Assembly: GCA_022605955.1 (NCBI GenBank)
Contig: JAKCOZ010000001.1
Coordinates: 15,244,146 to 15,308,145, forward strand
DNA: 64,000 nt
Origin: Rallus limicola
Lineage: Eukaryota; Chordata; Aves; Gruiformes; Rallidae
Direction of reading: 5' to 3'
In this document: piece after piece, positions 54,901-64,000 of the stretch
Layout: each line of letters opens with the position of its first letter
How positions within the stretch are numbered: the first letter of the stretch is position 1
Position numbers and translations under genes: made by a program
The notes under the pieces: generated by a model
The model's database searches: none
What the model was told of the DNA's origin: nothing
The model's input: the letters and a program-made list of their open reading frames with translations, nothing else

Positions 54901-57900
54901 TGAATGTCAGGTAAGGACCAGGACATGCATAACAATTATTTCTAGAATTATTTTCATTCACTGGCATAGGAACAGTGTATACAGTAGTTCCCCTGACCAT
55001 AAGCCAGCATGGGGAAAAACTCTTCTTTCCATCATACTTGATTTGAACACGAAGCAACACTGCACTGCACAGCATCCCACTGCCACCTCTGGACTGTCAG
55101 CAGGTTCCCTCTGCTCTCTATTCCTTTCCTTTATTAAAAAAACAAAACAAAAAAGCAGCATGTTTTGGAAGAGAGAAAAAAGCCACAGTGCTCACCTGCA
55201 GGCCACGTATTAGGTCTAGTTATAGAAACCTCTTCCAGCTCACCTTTTAAAATCCCAAGTAGACTGAGCCCAATTTGACACAGAGACTGACTCTTCCTCT
55301 CAGAAGTCAGACAAAAATCAGCTCTGGCACAGAAGGAGGCAGCTCATTTCCCTCCTCTAACACCTGGAAAGCTTTGCTTTCCTATTTACAATCCTGATGG
55401 TGCCCAATGAATGGCAGAAGGAAGGGCTCTCAGCAGGAAGCCCTTTGCTGTCCCTTCCCCCATCGGTTCTGCCCTGAGGCCTATCCCAGAGCTGCAAATG
55501 CCTGTAGTCCCACAGTCAATATTTGCTTTGCACGTACAGCCAGAAAACTCCAGCCTTACAAACAGGCAGGTAATCGAGCAAAGCGCAGCCACACACCTGA
55601 CTGAGGAGTGGGCAAGATGCAGATAATCCCTGCCCCTCACACCACCACTCCCTGGACGTTTAAGCAATGCACGATCCCTCACAGACCCTGACACATGCAG
55701 ATTCCCACTTCAGGAGTCAATGTGGTGTTGGTGAACCTGGGTCACTCCAGAACCTGCTTCACAAACCACAGCCAGCCTCACACTGCTCTGGTGTGGAGCA
55801 ACACACTGCAGATACAGGCAGGAGGTGCTATCCTTCATGCTTGCTTTCTGCAATGTGACTTGTAATGAAAAGTTGGGGGACTTGAACCGCCTTCAGCCCA
55901 CTTTCTTGTAGCAGAGAAAATTTATCTGAGATAAAACAAGAGCTTCCTTCAGGCCTAGAAAGGGGGACATGAGACCTGGAGACCAGCAAAGGTGAAGGCT
56001 GTGACAGTCTTGCAAAGCCAGGCAAACTGTTGACTTCAGTGCTGCCCAGTCTCCAGCTGGGATCACGTACTGTCTGCGGGAGTGTAAGGGGGCAAAGTGC
56101 CTCCTCCCAGCTGCCCCAGGGCACTATTAGAGCCACAAGCAACAGAGACAAGAAGTAGTAAACTGGAACTATGTCTCCTGCCATAAAGCCACCTGTAGAC
56201 TCCCAGCCACGTGGCAAATGTAATTCCACATAGAAACGTATCCAAGAGGCACTTCCAGGCAGCAGATCTGCTCCCTGTGCTCAGCGGTGCCCTGCAGGTC
56301 TGCCTGCTGTAAGGGGAGCGCAGAGGTGCGGAGCCATTTCCAGTTAACAGAAAGGGAACAGAACAGGGAACTTCCAGTTTCATATCCATGTAATCTCCAT
56401 TTTGAAAATAAGGATGTGAAAAAGCGGAATCCTGGTTCCAACCACTTTCACATTGGACAGACAGACAGACCACAGCTGGACTTCCTGATTGTAGCGAGTG
56501 TCATCATCAAGCTTGCCTATAAAAAACTCCCTGCACAATACCTACTTAGGTAGAATGCAGATATCCTACGTATCAGCATGTTTTCTTTTCAGAGAAGAAC
56601 TGCCTTTTATTTATTTGGCTTCAAAGCAGACAGCTGATCCTTCATGCAGGAAAAGACTGAAGGTCTTACTTCTAAAATCTGGAGATAACAAAGGCTTCCC
56701 CCATGTGGCTCAGGAAAAAAACTACACAACAAACCTGAGCCAAACTTACTTATGGCTCTGCTGATTCCCCATGTTCCAACAACAGCAACCACACTTGCAG
56801 CCCTGGAAAGTAGAGGGTGTCAATCCTTACACAGCAGACACTTGCTGCCTATTAAGCATGAACTGCACTGCTGTGGAGATGCTCTTTTCTGCCAGGACCC
56901 AGGATCAGAAGAGGAGTTTTGCCTTTCCCAGTGCTCCAAGAGGATATGTGATGGGAACACGGTGCTCCTCCCATCTCACACAAGAGGATTACAATAGATC
57001 AGGGAACAACAGTTGAGGGCTTTTTTCAATCTTCATTGAACAAAGATGGGAAAAAAAAGGCCAGGATGCAAATCAGACAGTGTCCACTCTCACTGCAGAG
57101 CAAAATTTCCTTGCTTCCAACACTGAGGGGAGAAAACACATGCATGCCAAAAGGCAGGTCTGCAATTGCCCTGGTCTTCAAGGCTTATGGTAAAGGCAAT
57201 TCCACGTTAAACACTGCTGTACAAATATAATTCAAAGGTTTCTGATTAGTGTCTAAAGGGGAACAAAACGTGTCTTCCATGAGAGCCAATTTCTGCACCC
57301 AAGTAAGTAGGGTGCAGGACCAGGGCACTTCTGCAGAGATCTACAGAAACTAATTTTCCCCAAAACTCTCCAGAAGTGGTTTTTTTACTCTCTGATTTAC
57401 GACTTTCTGTACATATGCAGACTATTTATAAGACGTTTGTGAAAGGTAACAGCAACTGTCCAGTTTCATTTGCTATACAGAAGTTAGAAAGAAAATGCTT
57501 CTGTTAGAGATGCAGGATTATACCCATCAAAGAAAGGCTGAAAGACACTACTGACAGTCATATAAGGATAAATATTATGTCATTTATATGACGTTCCTAA
57601 CCTGAGCAGCGACAGGCTGTGACCTCCAAGGCTCTCTCCATCACCTCCAGTGCCAGACCTGTCCCTGTAGGTTCAACCCACATAAGTCTGATTCTCAAGC
57701 TGGTCTCATCGTATTGTTCCCAGTGACAAAGGAAAAACAACCTGAAGAATAGCTCATCCTTGATACCACCTATGGCAGATCTGCAAAGCCTTAGCTGCCA
57801 GGGTCTGCCATTCTCTCAGTGAGATGAAGAAAGGCTCAATTCAGGTCACGCTCCTGTAGCTGTTTGCTCTAGTGTCAGCCAAAACCCCATTAGATTCACT

Positions 57901-58154
57901 TAGGAGGTCTCTAAGTGGGTCTCACTTCATTTGGCTCTGGAAAACAGCTTCCGAAGGAAAGTGTAACTGCAGCACTCAAGAACTTTTCTCCTTTAGGGCT
58001 CTGTCTTTCCAGCACTCAACTTTCTGAAGAGTCTGGTAACACCCAAAACACCTGTTGGGACTGTTTGCAAAGCTCTTATCTAGCATGTCATGTGAGACTT
58101 AGATCTTGCTCCTGCAGAAAGTTATAGGCACAGAAGATAACTTGGTAACTCAGG

Positions 58155-58176
58155 TCGGGGGTGGGGGGGGTGGGGA
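58155..58176 (+). repeat. G-run tract, quadruplex-forming pattern
   Basis: Consecutive runs of 4-8 G separated by single bases lie on the plus strand, which is the template strand of SGSM3 here. An A-rich stretch follows. Confidence 0.7.
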
Positions 58177-61100
58177 TGGATTAAAAAAAAAGAGGAAAAA
58201 AAGATCATTAATGTTGATTAACATTTGTAACTAAACAAGACAAATCCCCATCAGGAAGATTTCTTCTGCAGAACATAAGGGCTGTTGGGTTATGGACATT
58301 TTCTTTCACCTCTGAATCATCAGGCTCTTCCCAGCCAAGAAATACTGCACTGACTGGGCAGTGCCAACTGTTCTTGCAGTCAGATTAATACCAATATGCT
58401 ACCTTCTTTCCTGCTATCTCATAAAACAAGTGTGTTTTGATTTCTCCTAGGTTGTTTTGGTTTTTCTTAAGTCAGAAACAGAATTGGTCTGCTACCAATA
58501 CAACTTGTTGCACTCCAGTTGGAAAAAAAGCTGAGACTTCCTCAGAAACAAAACAGATGTGGCAGGACACCCTTCTCTTCCCCACCTGGTGTCAAAAGTA
58601 ACACAGCTGACAAGTGAGATTTCCCCCAGTGCTCCCAGATACTTACCCTGTATAAACTTTAGGTATCTAAAATCTTGACCATGTAATGAAGCTGGCATAG
58701 AAAGAAGTTTAAACAAGTCTCTGTACTGCTGAGGGTACAAACCTGAAGTGCCTGTGTCTCTCCATCTCCTGATGGACATTTGGGACACTGTACTCACTAC
58801 ATACAACTAAGCTATTTGTCTACCTCATTTTACTCGACAATTGCAGAGTCTGTTTATCCTATCTATAATTGAGCTAGGACAGGATCTAGGATCACCACTG
58901 ATCTAGCTAGAAGAGCTGCAGGACCAAAATATCAGGTGCCTTACCTTTATCACTGAAGACAAAGTTGCAATACTTCTTAGGATTTACTTTCTAAACTTTT
59001 CCTTTCCTTCTCAAGTTTTTGGCAAGAAGTTTGCAATTAGCAGCCAGGAAGACAGCCACCCTCCCCTCTATCTCCTAAAGAGTTACAACCTCAAATGCAG
59101 TATCACTTGGGAGGAGTGAGCTCACTGATCCCCTTGGTAAAGCGTGCCGAACACCAAACACGGTAAGCAAATCTGCAATGCACAAACCAGTTCACTACAA
59201 ACAGGGCTGAGGCTGACAGCTCATTTCATGCAGATCCCTTAACCAATAACCTCCACCACTAACATACCACCTCAGTTAAGAGACATTGATTTTAAAAAGG
59301 TAAATATTTTTGCCTATCTTTTAAGATTGTCAAGGTCCTTTAGAATACTAGTATTTGCAAAAGGTACCACCTTGCAAGAAAGCAAGCAACAGGTTAAAAG
59401 CACAGCAAAGAAAAAACTAAATTACATTAGCAGAGGCCCCAAAATTAGAGAATCATTTCAGTCCTTAGCATGTGTCCAGCGCTTCCCTCACTTCTCCTAT
59501 TAGTTGATATTAACCCTATCATCCCCTGACCAGTGCAGTTCCTCCGGAAACTGACCAGTGACTTCCTCCTCTCTGCTGCCCCTCATGGATTCCCTTCACC
59601 CTTCTTCAGAGGAAGTCACTATGAAGGATATCTCCCCAAGATTACTAAGACACAGTATCAAAACATTACCCTAAACTGGAATTAAGAAAAGTGGCACCTG
59701 TAATTTAAATCTGTTAAATACAGAATTAACGTAACTTTATATTAATATGACACAAGCAGCCCCCACCCTGACATGTCATGCCTCTTCTCAGACCCTTCCT
59801 TTCCTTTTAGTTCACAAATTCTCCAGGGTAGGAATCCAACCTTTGTTTCTGCATAGGGAAAGCCACAAACACAAGGTGTGGATCTAGGAATACATAATGA
59901 AATAGATCTTCATTCCGGTGACTCTTTCTTTCCAGCATACCATTCGACTCTGTAAGCAGCTGAAAAAATACTCTAGAATTCAGATTATCCAGCAAGCAAC
60001 TGTATTCCCATCAACAACCCAGCAAAAGCACAGCAGTGCCTTGCTCCTGCTATGCTAGCGGTTCCTTCTTGAGTTATTTTAAGATCCAGCCCCTCACTAC
60101 TGCACGCCTACTGTTCTTCATTCCAGCTAGAATGCTTCTCTCTCCCATGTATTAGCACTAAAGGATTCTCCACTTCCTCAAGGCACTTATTACTTTATGC
60201 CCACCGCTTTCCCCCAACTCAAACATCACAGCAAGCCATACAGAGGAAGGCTAAGACATCATGAAGTAGGAAGCTATGACATCACATAAAAATCCCACAC
60301 CCAACACTGAAATGCACTTGTTTAGAAAGAAAGTACTTGCCTAAATTCAGACATTGCTCCAAAAAAAATTAGGAAGGAAAAAAAGCAGACAGAGGGAAGA
60401 AAATTTCCCTGTCCTACCCTTACCAGCTCTGTGAAGAGACACACCACAGCCACTGCCTGCACAGAGATTTAAATCCACGTCACTGCAATTCTTCACTCCC
60501 TTGAATTTACATCACCGGGTACTAGGAATTGCACTTGTCTCCCGACTTCCTGCTAACATTTGTTACAGCTGACAATCACAGGGCCTGCAACGTGTCTATT
60601 TATGCCCACTGCCTGGAGGATACTGCCATGTTTCCATCCCTGTTTCGTGACTGTTCCTTCCACCCAGCCAGACAGGAGACAGACTGTCTCTCCTTTGGGG
60701 CACCTCCGAAAAGACGCAGGCGTGGAGGGCAAATGAGGATGGCGGTGCCGGATGGACGAGACCACCCGATGGTCGGAGGCACGGGGAAGAGAAAAGGCTG
60801 GTTGCGGGAGAGGTATATCCCGGGGAGCAGGACGGAGCGGGGGTGGGTAAGGGGGGAGACAGAGCGAAGCCTGGGGAGCGGGCAGAGCACGCCCACAGGG
60901 AGAACGTGCCCCAGCCAACCCGGCGGAGCCTGACGTTGAAGCAGAGCACAACATGAGTCACTCGGCAGAGCCCAGACCCTGCGTCAGCGCAGCAGGTGAG
61001 CGGGAGCCTGCCCGGGGGCTGGGGAGGAGGGGTCCCTCCCTGCTCGGGAAGGGGCCGGGGAGCGGAGACCGGCCGCTCACCCCACACGCTGCCCCCAGCG

Positions 61101-61334
61101 GCTTTAGTCCAGTCCCGTCCCGCCCGAGGGGCACGACAAGGGAGTAGGGAGAGATGAGGTGTGCGTGCAGCGCCTCACAGGTGGCGACACCATTCCTGGG
61201 GAGCCCGAGCAGGGCTGAGAGCCACGGAGGTTGAGGGGCGGCCCACCGAGCCCTCCCGCCCGATGGCAGGACCCCAGTCGCTCGCCGCTGCCCGCCACTC
61301 CCGGCTCGGCCGCGGCAGCCCCGCCGACACTCAC

Positions 61335-61460
61335 CCGTTCTCCTCCGCGGCGCCGCCGCCGCCCGCCCTCCCGCCGCGCTGTCCCCACAGGGCAGGCGGC
61401 CGGCCCCGACCCGGCAGCCCCACGCGCCGCTGTGGAAGGCGGCGCGGTGCGCGTGCGCGG
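61335..61460 (-). other. SGSM3: Probable SGSM3 untranslated exon 1 (upstream end approximate)
   Basis: The downstream edge is set by a consensus GTGAGT donor at 61334-61329 on the minus strand. The transcription start is inferred to lie near the NRF1 motif and is not visible directly. The alternative first-exon edge at 61081 cannot be excluded. Confidence 0.5.
61448..61459 (-). promoter_or_regulatory. SGSM3: NRF1-type element
   Basis: TGCGCGTGCGCG fits the palindromic NRF1 consensus YGCGCRTGCGCR. Such elements usually sit within tens of bases of CpG-island start sites. Confidence 0.7.
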
Positions 61461-61486
61461 CATCCGGGCGGCGGCGCGGGGCGCTG

Positions 61487-61499
61487 TGGGGGCTGTAGT
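61487..61499 (-). promoter_or_regulatory. SGSM3: M4-type (ZNF143/THAP11-like) promoter element
   Basis: The minus strand reads ACTACAGCCCCCA, which fits ACTAYRNNNCCCR, a motif enriched in vertebrate promoters. It lies about 30 bases upstream of the NRF1 element in the direction of SGSM3. Confidence 0.6.
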
Positions 61500-61560
61500 C
61501 CGCAGTGGGGACGGTGCCTCCGCCGGGTCAAGAGCCAGGTCCCAACGCCGGGTTTCCTAA

Positions 61561-62494
61561 GGAGGAATGGAAGCCTCCACCAGGACTCGTACGTCAGGCC
61601 ACAGTCTTCTAGGCGGGTGCCTTTGTCCCTGTGCCAGGGTTATTCCTGAACCTCGCAGGAAAACGCGCCCAACGCCTCACAGCCGGCAGCCTCGCCCTAG
61701 CACAGCTCCACGGCCAGGGGATGACATGTACCAGCTGGTTTGGGAGGGATTCTTGGGTTTGTTTTTATTTATTTATTTTTTCCTGCACAGGGTTGTTTGC
61801 TTTTTTTTAAGCTGATGAAGGAGTGAAAAGGACCAAAAAGGCAGGACTTCCACGTCTGTTTGCTTTCTTGGTTATCACTGTGAGTCCTAGTCTGAAAATT
61901 ACCAGTGTCAATTAGAGAGAACCTTTTCAAGCAGATGGCTAATTAAATGTTAATGGCACAAGCAGGCAAAAGATTTTAAACACTGTAAAACTCACAAATG
62001 TTTGCAAGCTGCAGGTACAGTATTAAACCAGCAAGGGAGCACTGGAGGTACACCAGTTTGATGAGCCAAAAAGTCCCGTGGCTTTTTTTTGGCCTATTTG
62101 CTCCTCAAATTACAGTACTCTAAAAGCCAGGACAAACTTTTATCATCTTTAGAGATGCCTGTGGAGAAAGTGGAAGACCAGATGCATAAAACAGAAAGAG
62201 AAGCAGGTCCAGTTCCCCCTTTCTCCCACTCCTCAGAAAGTCAGTCCTATGTGTCAGGCAGCACCTGGCATTGCTCTTTAAACAGCTGTCAGTGCTCTGT
62301 AAGGGGCCAGTGAAAGATACCGTGATAAAATTACCTTGTCACAATCAAGTGTTTCTCAGTAACCCAGCACACAATAGATGGAGGCTTGATTAAACAGCAG
62401 ACAAAGAATGAAAAATCCATCTGGAATCAAGGTGGCTGTAAGCTCAGGGGTTAAATGCAGCATTCAGAACCAAAACATGACAGAGTAAACAGAT
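61561..62494. other. Intergenic spacer between SGSM3 promoter and ADSL 3' end
   Basis: About 0.9 kb with ordinary base composition. A (TTTA)n-like stretch lies near 61763-61780. No gene or repeat family is recognised. Confidence 0.7.
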
Positions 62495-62510
62495 CTGGTT
62501 CAATAAGGCT

Positions 62511-62516
62511 TTTATT
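62511..62516 (-). terminator. ADSL: Poly(A) signal of ADSL
   Basis: The plus strand reads TTTATT, which is AATAAA on the minus strand, only 35 bases past the ADSL stop codon. The implied 3' UTR is about 50-60 bases. Confidence 0.65.
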
Positions 62517-62551
62517 ATCTTCCTGTACCGACACACCTTCACAGAATATAT

Positions 62552-62638
62552 CTAAAGTGCCAGCTCAATTTTCCCCCCCATCTTGCTTTGGTATGGGATC
62601 AGCGCTGGTCGAACCTCCTCCTTCAGGAACTTTGCCAC
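62552..62638 (-). CDS. ADSL: ADSL terminal coding exon
   Basis: It encodes [20 protein letters not shown] then GGKIELAL and TAG (62554-62552). It aligns with the human C-terminus VQRFLEEEV...ELCL. The acceptor is CTTGAACAG. Confidence 0.94.
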   Translation of the reverse strand: MAKFLKEEVRPALIPYQSKMGGKIELAL

Positions 62639-63117
62639 CTGTTCAAGAAAGATGGGAAAGAGAAAATTAACAAAATGAAGGGTTCCCTTCTTCCCATTCA
62701 GACCTGCTTGTCTCACTGGGGTCTGTTTCAGAGACACCTAGCAGTCTGATACATCCAAACATGATGTAACAAAATGTGAAGCCCACAAGGACAGCCAAGG
62801 AAAACAAGAGGGAAACATGTCTGCCTTATCACTATAAGCAGAGACACAAATATGTACACTCTCTAGCACACAAGAGGACACAAGATTAAACAACAGGCTG
62901 CATTACAGCCCGTATCACACATAGCCTCTTTCCATTTTACCTGTTGAGGAGCACGACCAGTGAAGGAAGAGGGATCCAACAGGCTTTCAAGTTGTTTATG
63001 GATGGGGCTGAAGTAAGCATCAGCACGGACACGGGCAATGAAGTCATTATCACCCCCTTCCTGTTTCACAACAGCAGCTGCTTGCTGGGAGAGAACACGA
63101 ATCTTCTCGTGGCAATC
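62552..63117 (-). CDS. ADSL: ADSL, adenylosuccinate lyase, last two coding exons only
   Basis: ADSL catalyses two fumarate-releasing steps of purine metabolism, SAICAR to AICAR and adenylosuccinate to AMP, as a cytosolic homotetramer of the fumarase/aspartase superfamily. The window holds exons 62941-63117 (59 codons) and 62552-62638 (28 residues plus TAG). They read [20 protein letters not shown] through [11 protein letters not shown] and then [15 protein letters not shown] to KIELAL. The block [10 protein letters not shown] and the preceding EGGDND segment are characteristic of vertebrate ADSL. Catalytic residues lie in upstream exons outside the window. The frame, phases and GT/AG sites are intact. 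The gene continues beyond the right edge and runs in the same direction as SGSM3. Confidence 0.95.
62639..62940 (-). other. ADSL: ADSL last intron
   Basis: A 302-base intron with donor GTAAAA and acceptor TTGAACAG. Nothing else is seen. Confidence 0.85.
62941..63117 (-). CDS. ADSL: ADSL penultimate coding exon
   Basis: It encodes [40 protein letters not shown] and [19 protein letters not shown], phase 0 at both ends. The acceptor is TTCCTGCAG and the donor is GTAAAA. Confidence 0.96.
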
Positions 63118-64000
63118 CTGCAGGAACAAGGGGAAGAGGAGAGGAAAAGAAACAAGTAATTTCATTGCTACTGACAGCACATGTTCATCCTGCTAACTTG
63201 TGCGAGGGGGGAGAAATATCAAAGTGTACTGCACTGGTCAGCATACAGATGAGACACAGCTTGGACTGCGTGTCTCATACATCACTATATTAAAACCAGA
63301 TTTTCTTCATCCTTCCACATCTGCCCTTTGAGGCTAAATCAGTCTGAATGACGCACATGTTCCCTGTTCAGTTATACCACAAACTTACAATACTGTAATC
63401 TTTATACTTCCCCAAATTCCCGAAGTACTTTTAGGAGTCACTACAGGATTTTCAGCTGTTCTATTCCCTGCTTGCGTGATTTTTCCAAAGACAGATTATC
63501 GTGGCTGTTCCAAAAATATTCTATGAACTGAAATACAGGAATTCCTTATCCACTACTTGTCATGCCCTGTATGGAACATCTTGGGAGCATAACAATGTAA
63601 AAGCTCTGCAGGTTTGGAAAAGGGAAAAGAATGTGTCTAACTTAATGAGCAGAGAGACTATGTAGTAGGCAATGGCTTACATCAGGACTGACTGAAGGTA
63701 CAGAAACCCTTACAAATCTGAGGGCTTTAAGACATTCTCTTTTAAAGAGCCTTCACATGGCACTAACACTGGCACAGGCCTTAAAACAATTTTTCTGAAA
63801 GACTTTCTAATCCCTTGACTTCCTGTAGAATCAATCTGTAAAGTCAAGGGAACCTAACTGTAGTCAAGGACCACCTGCAAAATCTGATGGTGCCATGCTG
63901 GCCCTAAAAGAGAGTCATGTGTTTTCATTTACCATCATGTAAGAATCTTCTTCTCAAATATATTATACTTCATCCATCTTCAATTAGGAGGAAAATGATC
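63118..64000 (-). other. ADSL: ADSL intron, running off the window
   Basis: This is AT-rich sequence upstream of the penultimate exon. I could not recognise another ADSL exon or any repeat here. Confidence 0.7.

Larger units (their letters stand above)
50957..61334 (-). other. SGSM3: SGSM3 first intron (about 10.4 kb)
   Basis: The intron lies between the presumed untranslated first exon in the CpG island and the ATG exon. It contains an antisense CR1 LINE (51072-51606), a 9-bp inverted repeat at 51927-51946 and a G-run at about 58155-58176. The rest shows no recognisable gene; the many small open frames have no splice or family support. Confidence 0.75.
60700..61560. promoter_or_regulatory. 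SGSM3: CpG island, SGSM3 promoter and probable untranslated first exon
   Basis: GC content and CpG density rise sharply here and fall again after about 61560. The minus strand offers a good first-exon donor, GGAGAACGG before GTGAGT, with exon edge at 61335. A second possible donor, GTGTGGG before GTGAGC, has its exon edge at 61081. An NRF1 element and an M4-type ACTAC-CCC element sit at 61448-61499. With the ATG exon at 50.9 kb preceded by its own acceptor, a spliced 5' leader starting here is expected. No coding potential is claimed for the island. Confidence 0.8.

Noticed and set aside
61161..61649. Long plus-strand and minus-strand open frames in the CpG island
   Set aside because: Stop codons are rare in CpG-island sequence. 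The translations are Arg/Pro/Ala-rich and unrecognisable.
1..64000. CRISPR arrays, bacterial operons, phage or toxin-antitoxin modules, endogenous viral genes
   Set aside because: None is present. The window is ordinary vertebrate DNA with three orthologous genes and CR1 fragments; I saw no LTR pair or retroviral motif.

Overview
The window is vertebrate nuclear DNA, almost certainly from a bird and probably a galliform. The evidence is intron-rich genes with canonical GT/AG splice sites, protein exons close to the mammalian orthologues, a CpG-island promoter, and CR1 LINE fragments with the avian-type 3' tail of repeated ATTCTATG. No SINE, operon, CRISPR array, tRNA or rRNA was seen.

Three conserved genes fill the window in the order MRTFA (+), SGSM3 (-), ADSL (-). 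This is the mammalian ADSL-SGSM3-MRTFA block read from its other end. MRTFA (MKL1) runs off the left edge. The window holds its last 13 coding exons (1638-28722), from RPEL1 to the stop, about 1,046 residues. SGSM3 (RUTBC3) is complete: 21 coding exons between 50879 and 33781 give a 753-residue RabGAP with TBC, SH3 and RUN domains. An untranslated first exon probably lies in the CpG island near 61.3 kb. ADSL enters from the right edge with only its last two coding exons (63117-62552, 87 residues).

Region by region: 1-20 kb is AT-rich intron with widely spaced RPEL exons. 20-29 kb is GC-richer and holds most MRTFA exons. 28.7-33.8 kb is the tail-to-tail space with the two 3' UTRs. 33.8-51 kb is the SGSM3 coding region. 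51-61 kb is its large first intron. 60.7-61.6 kb is the CpG-island promoter. 61.6-62.5 kb is a short intergenic stretch before the ADSL poly(A) site.

The genes are not known to form one pathway. MRTFA is the actin-sensing coactivator of SRF, SGSM3 is a Rab GTPase-activating adaptor, and ADSL is a purine-synthesis enzyme, so their adjacency is best read as conserved synteny. I found no undescribed system. The items most worth checking are a perfect 24-bp fold-back repeat just after the RPEL3 exon, a glutamine-rich symmetric MRTFA exon with no counterpart I recall in the usual human protein, a G-quadruplex-like repeat next to an SGSM3 3' splice site, and the layout of the SGSM3 promoter. All coordinates were read by hand from splice signals, phase and remembered family sequence; no alignment was run.
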